Source: Lasioglossum baleicum
Lineage: Eukaryota > Arthropoda > Insecta > Hymenoptera > Halictidae
Assembly: GCF_051020765.1 (NCBI RefSeq)
Contig: NC_134939.1
Location: forward strand, 17,539,203 to 17,603,202
Direction: 5' to 3'
Length of the DNA: 64,000 nt
Part shown: positions 50,709 through 61,012 of the stretch, one piece after another
How the letters are laid out: the number at the start of each line of letters is the position of its first letter
Numbering within the stretch: position 1 is the first letter of the stretch
The notes under the pieces: model-generated
The model's input: the letters and a program-made list of their open reading frames with translations, nothing else
What the model was told of the DNA's origin: nothing
Database searches by the model: none
Position numbers and translations under genes: made by a program

Positions 50709-53237
50709 AGAGAGCGGGGCGTTTACTGCCATTCCAAGGGGAAGGGAAAAGTGAGCGAACGATTCGGGACCCTGGTCACGTACTGCATGGCAGAATCGAC
50801 GTATTTTGGGGAGCGGAACGGAGAAAATGGACAAGGGTTAGTCTCGTGTCTGGATTAGCTTTCGAACCGGAACGAATTAATACTGTATCGGACGCTGGGA
50901 AAAATATGCGAGCGGATAAAAGTTCATGCCCTCTGGGGATTGTGACTCCGAAACGAATCGACGAGATAAGAGGCTCGAGGAAACTGGACACAAAAAAAGA
51001 AAACAAATGAGTTTTTCTTATTGCTAGTATTTCCGCGTTATTCTCCCATTATGCAAATGTTCATACGATAAAGAAAGAGCACCGTTCGATGTAAGCATAT
51101 AAGCAACAAAGTGGATGAAACAATATTCTGTGTTTTATAAGGTAATCATTTTACGAACCATTAAATCCGTTTAAGCATTGCCTGCAGAAATTAGTTTTCG
51201 CTGAAAGCCATTGGACAATTCATTAATTCATAAAATGTAATAACGTATTTACGGAACGTACACGCTCGACGAATAATTGTATTAAAGGTCCCACGTACCG
51301 ACCCTTCCGACCCTTTGGAAATAATTGCAAGACACGTAACTGGATCAAAAAATACAAAACGTGTGGAAGATAGGAATCTTGTTACTCCGTGACATCGTTA
51401 GAGAAATTAATTATCGCGAACGGAAGAAAAATCGAAAGGTGTGGTTCATCTTCTATACAGGCTGATTATGGGAACTATGACGTTGAAGGGGTGAAAACAT
51501 CTATTCGAATTTGAGGATGCACGTTTCCCTGAATATATTGGGCAACCTTCTCCTCCAGGCGTCAGATATTTTGATTATTATTATTTTATCGAGTCTAGGT
51601 TCGGTATGTTCCCTCGACGGTTCGAATCCTATCGTCCCTTACTTCCTGTCGCGTTCCTCCGGAGGATGTTCTCTTTGCAGACGCGAGAAGAAAGGCTCCA
51701 TAGGATCCAGTTCATTGGCTATTAGTCGTAAAAAAGAACGCGGCTCGAATTTCTGGCCGGTCACCCTATCCGCACCGCTCTGTTCAGCTTTTTAGGATGT
51801 TCGATACAATGAGAGGTCGAGGTGCTCGGAATCTGAGCAAGGGCTGGGATTATAATCGACTTAGGGACGCGGCCAACTGCTCCGTTGCCAGGGTCGACTT
51901 CGAAAAAATCGAAAAACGAGCCACCGGCTATGGGAGACCGAATTTTTCGAGTATCTGGTTTCGTGAGCACTCGTGACTCTTCGGCAAACCATACGCTCTT
52001 AAGTGTGCCCACGATATGCTAAACATTTCTTTCGACCAACAATAATTCCATTCCACATGATTTTTTTCATTGTATACGATATACATAAAATACTTAAATG
52101 TTTAGTAATTCAGATTAGATACCAATATATTCAATAACGTACTTGCTTGACGGAGAGCTGTTGCTTGGTCTCTTCAATATGGATCAAATGAAGACCGTTC
52201 CTCGGAAGGAGCTAACGCGGTGTCGAAGGAGAGCTTTCGATAAATCTCCGAGTAGAAAAAATCAATGGCACCGTGCGTGCGTTATGTTGCGGAGAATATT
52301 TTCTCGACGAAGCTGTGGGGTCTGGCTTGAAAAAAATGTTCATTTCGCACCGCGGTGGGCACAGAGGAGAGCTCCGCGATTCTGGGTCACTCTACCTCGC
52401 GAGTAATCCGTGTAGCGGCGAAAGCCTGGTCGTGTGAAACGTGCCTAATCGCGAGATCGGCTCAACCCTTTTGCCCCGGTGAAAATCGCCTGGCCACCTG
52501 CCCAGGATTACGCGTGGCCATTGTTCGACGGTGAGTTGAAGAAGAAGAAGAAAAAGAAAAGAGACCTAGGTTGGGTAATCTGGACCGCAACGATGGGCCA
52601 AGGGCGTTCAAACTCTGTTCTCTCCTTCTTGGTGAAGTCTATCCTGATCACTGGGTCGCAAACACCCTTTTACGAAGTCTGCTAGATCTTACGAAAGAAG
52701 TGACACGAAAATCTGTAGGATTTCTGTGAAACTGCGATTTCTACTACAACATCGCAACTTTCTTTCCGTGACCAATTTCTTACATCAGGGAGTTCCAACT
52801 TGTTCCCCTCCGAGGACTGCAAGGTCTCCCCCACCATTACTCTCAAATCTCTTTCCACTGCTACGTACATGAAGTTTAAGAGTAGGGGAAGAGCCTAAGC
52901 GGGGAATAGAAAAGAGAACCGACATGTGAAAAGGAAAGACAATCGATGCTTGCGAGATTGGCATTGATGTCCGAGATCTGCATTTGTTTGCATCGGTCGC
53001 GTAGTTACCGGAGTCAACAAGATTCAATTATTACTCTGGTCGCATTCCGAGTGTTAAGCTTCGGCTGTTGGAACATATGCGTTAGTATTGTGCATAATTG
53101 GTGCAAGATGCCGGCCTGACTTTCAATGTACAACAGGAGGAATAAGAGTTTTGATTGATCGATTGTGCGAAGATTATTGCGAATTGGGGTTTGTTAGGTG
53201 AACAAACAAATGACCCATGTTCTCTGGATTGTTACAG

Positions 53238-53420
53238 GGTGTTTGTTGGACAATTCGGCGCCACGGGGGCCGCCCGATGTGCCTCCCCGTAACCCTACAA
53301 TGAGTCGTGTCAACGGAAGATTGCCAGGAAGTCACGGAGCCAGCGACCACGAGCGTGATCCCGAACTCCAGCCGTCCTGCCTCGTACGCACCTCATCCGG
53401 CGGCTTCTACAGTATACCAA
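53238..53420 (+). CDS. Ten-m: Teneurin exon 2: cytoplasmic SH3-binding type motif and conserved block
   Basis: This exon encodes the rest of residue 47 through residue 107 and one base of 108. It contains PPDVPPRNPTMSR at residues 58-70, a proline-rich stretch with a PxxPxR pattern (P59, P62, R64) typical of class II SH3 ligands, then PSCLVRTSSGGFYSIP at 92-107. Both blocks are what I recognise from the insect Ten-m intracellular domain. The acceptor is GTTACAG/GGTG and the donor is ACCAA/GTAAGT, both strong. The exon is 183 bases and phase 1-1, so it could be skipped without shifting the frame. This is the strongest identification evidence in the window. Confidence 0.8.
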
Positions 53421-55560
53421 GTAAGTCTTCAGGGTGGTTCGATCCGACATATGGGGTGTTTCCTACTTATTATTATTCATTGAGCCTGTCGCCGCCCCTC
53501 GATCCCCAGAATAAGAAGAGGAGACGCCTCCTCGAGACGTCTTCGGTGACGTCGCCACTCTTTCGTTTCCTCGAAAAATTGCACCTTGCAAATTGACTAT
53601 AAACTAATGGATATTCCTTCGTGCATCGCGATATACACGAGTATTGAGATATCTACAGGGAAAAGTTGTTGTTCGCGAAAGAAATTTTGGTTGCATTCGT
53701 TCGACTACGTACCAGAGTTTAGTTATCTAGGGTTGCGAAAGCAACAGCAGATGATCCGGTCACTGACAGCTCGCCGTGTAACGTTTTTGGTAGAGTCCCG
53801 GGCATTTCATCGATTAGCACCACCCGCCCATCCTCGTTTCCTAGAAGATCGATTAGTTAGCGTCGAGCAGAAACACAAACATCTCCGGGCGTGAATGGTC
53901 AGGAAGACAGGCCGACGTTTGACGAGCGAAATTGAAAGGAAAAACATTTCCTGGGGGGAGAAAGTCAGTTTTCGGAGGAGGTGTGTCCGGCGATAACGCT
54001 TCCACCGACACTGTTTTATCAAGGACAGCGCCTAAGAATGCTTAATGCGTGGGAAGGCGAGTGACATCTCCGACAAGGGTAGCAAGCTCTGCAATCACAG
54101 TGGCAACCGATAGCGTTGGTGAGATAATTTCCCGAGACCTCTCCGCTATCTTATCGTTCAGGACTTTCCAGCAAAAATTCTGGCTAAATATCTCGAGGTT
54201 TTTCTAAAGACACGACCTGGTTGTTTGTAGAAGCTATCGTCGGAAAGCTGACCTGGACAGTGCTTGCATAAAGATACATTTCAAAGCAGTTTTCGTATCT
54301 TGCGCGTTGCTCGCGTGGTCTCTTCCGAAGCAAAACAGTTGTTCCAAGAGAGAGAAAGAGAGGGATAGAGAGAAACGTGCTCCGAGTGGTATTAGTTCTC
54401 GAGAGAAACCTTATCAAGTTCGACGATAGGGGGAATCGAAGTCTGTTCGATTCCGCTCGATTTCCATTGTCAAAATCCCTGGAAGTGGTTCGTCGAATTC
54501 AAATTTGCCGCATTCCCGGTTCGAAAATTGAGCAGATTCGATGGGAATCGTGCGGAATCTGTGCGAGAAAGGAGCAACCTGGCTCTCCGGCGAAAGAAAC
54601 AATTTCCATTGATCCGAAAAGTTGAAAAGTGGAAAACTATCCCGTGGAGAACGCTGCTGCTACATACTGGGGAATCTTTCAAACGGGACACTCGAATTTA
54701 CCGGGGACGATAACCGGCGAAATTCTCGGTGCGGCGGGTCGAATGCACTCGAGAGAAGAAAAGCACGCTCTAGAACAGCGCTTTCCCGAGACACTTTAGC
54801 ACCATGGGTGTATCGACGCCAGGGAAAACAACGTGGCCGACCTTTTCCGATGGCTCGAGTGGCTCCCCGTGTTCCACCAGAGAGACCGAGAGATGGAGAG
54901 AGAGAGAAGAGAGAAGAGAGAACACGGCCGATGGCACAAGCACCCTTAGACAACCGTGGACAAGTTCTTTTCTTGTTTGGCTTCGCGTGCAACTCGGAGG
55001 CTCGAGGAAATTTTCCACGGTCCTCGGGAAACCGTGCACCAGGCGCCAGAAAACTGCTCCTTACCAGCCCCGGCCATCTGTATACTTAGCGTTCTTTGGT
55101 TCTTTCACGCTCGGGCAGCATCGCGCCACTTCAAACGCCGCCATCCTTTCGAAAACCGTGGGACACCACCGCTCGAAACGTGATTTATGATCTCTCGACT
55201 CATTGACCCACGGTTATGACAGCGGCCGACGCTCATAACCTTCCGGAGAATACCACAGACACGCCTAAGGCCGAATCCTTACGACCATACTCGACCCTTC
55301 GGCCAGAGCGACACAATCATCCGTCTACAGTCTACGTTTTTCTAAAACTCGAACTTGTTCTATCCTACATCTGGACACGTCTACGTTCTTTGCATTCTTC
55401 CGCCTCGACTGTATTCTCCGCTGACTTCCTTTCTTCGTCGCCTTGAGGTAATCGTTTATCGAGGGCTCAAACTGACGTCTATTCGCAAACGTTCCGCTTT
55501 CAGCGGTTTTCTTCGTCCCTCCGGTGTTACACTGCTGGACGAAAGAATAAGACAACATCG

Positions 55561-55760
55561 ATATCGTTCGGCCTCATATGAAAACTGTCCAAGACCATTT
55601 TTTATGAAAATTGGCTTTTCAGCTTCGCCTTGTTAGGTACTTCAATTTCTACGGTTTGAGGGTAATTTTTTTGAAAAATCTTAGTGTAAAGCAAATAGTT
55701 TCGCTTTAAATCGATTTTTTACTTTGACTTAGGCAATTTTCATATGAGGCCGACGATATA
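55561..55760. mobile_element. MITE-C, 200 bp element with 27-bp inverted ends
   Basis: The left end ATATCGTTCGGCCTCATATG continuing AAAACTG (55561-55587), and the right end (55734-55760) reverse complemented, which reads TATATCGTCGGCCTCATATG then AAAATTG, pair almost perfectly. The interior is AT-rich and non-coding. Only one copy was seen in this window. Confidence 0.7.
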
Positions 55761-56608
55761 TGACTTCTCCTCTAATAAAATCATTAAGGGAAGAAGTAAC
55801 ATTCAATTTGGTTTCTACTTCTTGCAACCGATGCAGACAATTTTTGTTTTGCACAAGTACGCTTGTTGAAACGGTAACGCTGTTTGATAGAACGCGAGAG
55901 AATATATCCTCGGCAAGCGTTTCGCGGAAACTCGTCGAAGGGGATCGTCTACCCCCATAGAATATAAGGGCGAGGCTCGCTTCTCAGGCTCGTGGAACCG
56001 TGAAAGTAGTAAATCATCGTGCGAGTCGGTCATTAAAACCAATTCCGACACGCTAACCATAGACATAATCCCCATGGTGATTCGAGGCTGGGCGCATTAG
56101 TCGTCTCGTGCGGGCCATCATTCCGCAAAAGAAGAAGCAAAAGGCGCGTCGGCGCGCCGGGGATCGCCGTAATCACGGATATCTGCCTAAACGCCATAAT
56201 CATCGGATTTTGGAGCCGAAACGACCAGAGCCAACACCTGCAATTATCGGCATGGGGTCCGTTTTCACGGGTCCACGGGGCTCTTCCCACGCTCCGGTTT
56301 CATACTACGGACCTCAATGGTTCAACATGTAACCGGTGAACGCGGGTGAACACGGATGAAGGGTGAACCAGCGGATTCTGTTCAATGGAAGACAAAGGGC
56401 GATGTCGAGAGTGCGAGATCCTTTTTACCTGTTCTTCCTATCAAAATCGACGCGGGGGTGGCGTGAACGGAACGATTTTCGTGCGGCTAGCTCTCTCCGC
56501 CGATGTTCTTTCGATGATCCGTGAAAGATGAAAGTTCAGGATATTCCTTTGTGGCCGCGTTCTTTGACGGAATTTCTCGGCGAATGTTGGACACCGTTCT
56601 ACTCGCCT

Positions 56609-56651
56609 ACACACACACACACACACGCACGCACACACGCACACACACGCG
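56609..56651. repeat. (CA)n/(CACG)n microsatellite
   Basis: CA repeat interrupted by several CACG units. Confidence 0.9.
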
Positions 56652-58182
56652 CAACATTCGATCCGATATTATATGGAGTTGCACACCACGCCGACACAGT
56701 GGGACGAAACGACCTGGAGACGATCAAAAATCTGTAACTTTGCTTCTGCTTTATATACTGCACTGAATTTTTCGCAAGTTAATCATTACATTAGTTTTTG
56801 CTTTGCAGTTACAATGATTAAAACGTGTTTATCCCCAAAAATGTCGTAGAAGAGAAAAGATATAGTCACGTTTATTTCAATGCTTAAATATTAATTGCAA
56901 ACGAACCAAATTTTGTTTCGATTAAAAAGAAAGGCGTAATATTTATATTTGCTAGACTTTGTTCAAGATTTTTTCATCACGAGTGTGGCTCGATAAAATA
57001 CGCCAAAGACCGAGTATCGAGATATTCATCTTATTATTAGATATTCATTAAAATACGATCGAGCACAAAGCGATGCAAGCTTCAAAATGATTTATTATAA
57101 TCGTCTGGTGAATAGCTCCGAAGAGACAGCACGCGAGCAAGAGGCTCCCCACGCGGTCCTGATTACAAATTGATTATGAATCAACAGCCACGCGTCTCAT
57201 TTCGGTCCGAGGCAAGAACGAAATTGAATCGAGCGGGGAATCTCCAGAAAAAAGGGAACCTGGGATCGATTACCGACGCTGTAGAAAAACCAGCATCGAT
57301 TTGACGACGCGGGGGCGAGGAAGCGTGCTGGCCCGGGGATCTTACGGTGTTTCCTTAAGGTGTTCAGTTTTCATCATGCACCTTGCGGTTCGGTCGCTTG
57401 AAATTCAAACCGAAACCACGATGAATCATGTACTTATCGATTCAACACGGGCCTCGTTCGCCCGTCTCTCTTCTTCCTCTTTTTCCCTGGTCGTCGTGGT
57501 TCGCGTGTACCGGGGACTATGCCCAAAAGAAAAGGCGTCGCGTCTGGCATCGCAAAACGCGGAATGGTGATCAGAAAAAGCTCTGCTGTGTTGCTTAATT
57601 TATTTTCCCGTGGAACCCTCCGCCTATGCCGACGCTGCTTCCTGCAGTCTCTAATTATGTGTACCCAACTAATTCCGAATCCAGCAACAAATACGTCGAA
57701 AGTCGTGGTGCAATTAAGCTGCTCCGTTATTCAGCTGCGCCGTTATTTCGTTGCTTAGCGACGCGAATTAGTCTTCGAGACCGATTATCTCTTCGTTTGT
57801 GGGTCAATCGTTCTTCAATTATTTTCGTGGCGCGCCTCGAGATGTTGCTGTGTTTAATTGGAAAGAGTAAAACACTTCCCTGGTAGTTGACCTATCGCCT
57901 TGTAGCATCGAGTCGGCGTGTTATTAATTTTATTTCAGGTTTATTTAATCCTTTCTTAGCTGGAATATTTCCATTCCCTATGATTGAAAAAATTCTTTTT
58001 TCCAGTTTCTATTAATAATAATTGAGAATAATATGTGATAAAAAGTGCAGTTAATAATGAAAAATTATATTAAACCTAACTCAGAGCTAACTCAAATTTC
58101 AAAAGCATTTTTTCGAATATCTAAAAAACCAAAAGAGACCGCCTATTATATTTTTAGGAAAAAGTTATTGGTTTTTAAAAGC

Positions 58183-58206
58183 TGTACGAATACTTTGTAC
58201 ACCCAC
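58183..58206 (+). repeat. Dispersed motif copy 2
   Basis: Matches 20121-20144 with one mismatch (TGTACGAATACTTTGTACAC and four more bases). Confidence 0.5.
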
Positions 58207-58569
58207 TGCAGATATTAGAGAAAATTTGGGCACTGGAGAGTGTTCCAAGATGACGGACAACGGAGCCCCAAATTGTAGAAGTAGTTTCTAGCGCATTGTG
58301 TCGAAACGTTGCGTCATTAACGGGCGAAAATATTTGCGATTCGAGGACGAACTCGTTCCTATTGTATTCTCGTCGGGAATAGCGAACGTGTAGACACGCG
58401 AATGAATTATTTGGCCGGAGCTCGGCGAAGGGCGAAGATATTATACGTGTGTAGGGCTTGGATAAAAGTCCAGGGAGGGAAATAGGGCGGCGTTTCCCAC
58501 GAGAAATTTCGTCGATCCGCTAACGCAACAAATTCCCTCTGTATCGTTCTGTTCTTTCTCTTTTTTCAG

Positions 58570-58654
58570 AGATACCGAAGAATGAGTACAACAACAAGAA
58601 TCAGTCCACGGGGAATAGTCCAATAAAGGTCGAGCTGCAGAACAACATGGACAG
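58570..58654 (+). CDS. Ten-m: Teneurin exon 3: cytoplasmic Asn/Lys-rich segment
   Basis: This exon encodes the rest of residue 108 (Lys) through 135 and two bases of 136 (Arg). The peptide IPKNEYNNKNQSTGNSPIKV is polar and would lie in the cytosol between the conserved block of exon 2 and the membrane. The acceptor has a strong pyrimidine tract (TTTCTCTTTTTTCAG), and the donor is GACAG/GTAAGC. It enters in phase 1 and leaves in phase 2. Its frame joins both neighbours exactly. I know no function for this segment, and a microexon-like alternative use is possible. Confidence 0.7.
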
Positions 58655-60507
58655 GTAAGCCTATTCGGTCTCTGGCGTTTCTCGCAATAACCCTATTGGC
58701 TCTTGAAAAATCGCTGACCGGAGGAGAAAAAAAAAGTCGAACGAAAGAATAGAACGCGGGAAAAATCCGGTAAGAAATTTTTTGGAGAAGTCACGAGAGG
58801 TGAGACGAACCAGCCGTGACCGAACACGTTGGCTTCTTCGTTCTCTTCTTGAAGAGGGTGCGCGCACACTCGATGTCCAGTGAATCATCTATTCAATGGC
58901 GTACAATGAGTCAATGTTTGAAGGCGGTATGTCATCGATTGAGAAACGCGCTTTTTGTCCACGAGACACCGTGGAAAATCGCGTCCCTCCGATTCACGGG
59001 ATCTCTCGAGTGCGCACTCGAAAATTTGCTAAACGATTCGGAGCCTCGTCGCCGCGCCGCGGGGATTCCTCTCGAGGACCACCATTCTCTGCCTTATGCA
59101 CTCGACCGTGACTGGCTTCCTGCATTTCGGAATTGTCAAGGTCACCGGAACATTGTCACTGCAGCAGCAGTCCATGAAACTCCGTGTAAACGGCGTCTTG
59201 ACAATGCCCGGGTCAAAATGTTACTACAGCAGCCGCGCTTGATTCAGTGACTTCTCTTGAACGCGTCGCGTCGCGTCGCATCGCATCCACAGTACTTACG
59301 CTCTCATTCATGGAAAACTGTCCTGCGAATTCCCGTTCTCGTAAATTATTCCAGTAAGCTTGCTGAAACTACTTGAACGAAGAATTGTGTACCAATTTCC
59401 TATTGACATTGCGCGCAAAACAATGCTTTTAGGATGAAAGATAGTCTAATTGCTTATGAAATCATTTTTATTGTTTCAATAATTAGAGAAGATGAAACAC
59501 TTTCATCTTAATATCTTATTTAACAACCGACCAACCGAGAAAAGAATGATAATTATCTTTCAACCTAAAAGAGCATTATTTTGCACACGATATCGATAAA
59601 AAATGTCGCGGAACCCTTTCTTCCTCGTATAGCTATTGTACCTTTTGGAATAGAGGTAGACAATTGTAGTTTTGCATGAAGATGGCCGGTCGTTATTAAT
59701 TCGTTGATCAGGGAGCTAGGGGATTGCCGAGGGTATCAGCCGCGCGGCCCCAGAGAGGATTTCGTGTGATTTTTCGGGAGGTCGGAATAGGAAAGTGGAG
59801 AAAGACCTCCGCGAAGACGGTCTGGCTTTCGTTTTCCATTATCGCGTCATGCAACGAAAGCAAACAGGCGGCCTCGCACTCGGGAACCGGCCATCCCGTT
59901 TAAATATTTTTGTTAGACATTTCTGAGTTACTTGGAAGCGACCGACGTTCAGTATAAACATACTCCGGGGCCTGTGCGCTCGCGTGGAAGCACACCACCG
60001 CACCGCACCGTGCACAAATATATTTTCTCCTGTATCAAACGCCCTGTAACGCGCGCTGCCTCCGCTCGCTTTCAAATCGGCATTACCCTCGCACCAGTTC
60101 GCAAACGCTCCTCGAAGAAAATCATGCTGCGTCGTTTGAACCATTAATAACACGGCTGTACCACAAAAAACGGGTCATTTCCGATCCGGAAAGGGCGCAC
60201 ACAAATTTTTCTTTCCGGTCAGCAACGCGTCCCAATTAGGGTTTGTAATCCCGCGCCATTTTCGATACAAAAAATTACGCGGATCTCACTTTGCTGGATT
60301 GCAAGCCCTGATCCTAACCGAAAGCCGTGTCCACGCCGAAGCAACCGAATTTATTTCTCCTTGCAAAAGGAAAAGAATGCGGCAAGAGACAAAACAAAGT
60401 TCATCGACGTTGCTTCGCTGTACTTACACGCAGCTTTATGCTTTATGCTTTAAATACTTTCGACTATTATTTCAAGTATTAAATGAGAAATGATTGGACG
60501 TGTGCAG
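58655..60507 (+). other. Intron 3 (about 1.85 kb)
   Basis: No repeat or exon is recognised other than a (GCGTC)n patch at 59261-59287. The acceptor at 60507 (GTGTGCAG) lacks a good pyrimidine tract, so exon 4 may depend on other splicing signals. Confidence 0.65.
59261..59287. repeat. (GCGTC)n/(GCATC)n pentamer repeat
   Basis: Three GCGTC units are followed by GCATC units. This belongs to the same class of GC-rich pentamers as 33261, with T for C. Confidence 0.75.
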
Positions 60508-60671
60508 GGTACCTTTACCGTACGGCCACGCGCCCTCGATGATCCCAATGAGAAGACCAAGCATCCGGTGCCATTTCGTCAGAGGGGTCGATTGGTGCAC
60601 TTGGAAGTTGATTGCCATGATTTTGCTCATAATCTCGGTGTGCATAACATCGGTGCTGGCCTACGTCGTTG
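60508..60671 (+). CDS. Ten-m: Teneurin exon 4: juxtamembrane region and transmembrane helix
   Basis: This exon encodes the end of residue 136 through residue 190 and one base of 191. A proline- and arginine-containing juxtamembrane stretch (VPLPYGHAPSMIPMRRPSIR) precedes WCTWK and then a hydrophobic helix, LIAMILLIISVCITSVLAYV, at about 170-189. With positive charges before the helix and no signal peptide, this predicts a type II protein, N-terminus inside, as in all teneurins. The acceptor is GTGTGCAG/G and the donor is GTTG/GTAAGT. It enters in phase 2 and leaves in phase 1. Together with exon 3 it totals 249 bases, so the pair could be skipped in frame. Confidence 0.75.
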
Positions 60672-61012
60672 GTAAGTCCTCCTTCAATTTATGTTCGTAT
60701 CTGTTCGTATCAGTACAAAAGTTCCTCTGTGAACTCTTCAATTTCAATTCTAGTGCATATTTCACTCTCGAGTTATTGCCGTTCAAAGTTTTGATCGCTA
60801 ATGCTTTGACATAGGACATCGGTTAAATTGCATTATTTTTTCGGGCCTTCCGAATTTGTTTCTATGACTTTTTTTCTGGTAAATACGTAAATCCTATACT
60901 ATCATATAAAGGTCAATTAATGTTGAAACTGGAATTTTTTAAAATTGTGACATACGGCGTTTTCCCTGGCAACCAAAGATTTATTTGTTAACGATCGACT
61001 TTCCCGTTGCAG
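60672..61012 (+). other. Intron 4 (341 bp)
   Basis: Short AT-rich intron between GTTG/GTAAGT and TTTCCCGTTGCAG/TG. No other feature is seen. Confidence 0.75.

Larger units (their letters stand above)
33679..53237 (+). other. Intron 1 (about 19.6 kb)
   Basis: The large first coding intron is bounded by AG/GTGGGT and TTGTTACAG/GG. It holds MITE-B ends (34404 and 45406), a mariner end (36652), a (CTG)n patch (37363-37385), MITE-A copies (39366, 48572 and 48791), GC-rich pentamers (40901 and 42054), CT/CA tracts (45125 and 46929), a roughly 300 bp palindrome (47313-47610) and GA tracts (49543 and 50648). I recognise no other exon, but an alternative first exon cannot be excluded. Confidence 0.6.
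53421..58569 (+). other. Intron 2 (about 5.1 kb)
   Basis: Intron between AA/GTAAGT and TTTTTTCAG/AG. It contains GA-rich patches (54350-54372 and 54893-54922), MITE-C (55561-55760), a (CA)n tract (56609-56651) and the repeat motif at 58183. Open frames such as 54622-55089 and 56108-56332 have no recognisable product. Confidence 0.65.

Noticed and set aside
51611..51640. GGTTCGAATCC, a tRNA B-box-like sequence
   Set aside because: The flanking bases do not form a T-stem, and no A-box or acceptor stem was found upstream.
54622..55089. 155-codon frame in teneurin intron 2
   Set aside because: It crosses a GA-rich patch and resembles no known protein. The overlapping frames are equally long, as expected by chance in GC-rich intron.
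56108..56332. 74-codon basic frame ending in a Gly/Tyr/Trp-rich tail
   Set aside because: Considered as a possible extra teneurin exon, but it has no matching phase or strong splice borders and no similarity that I recognise.
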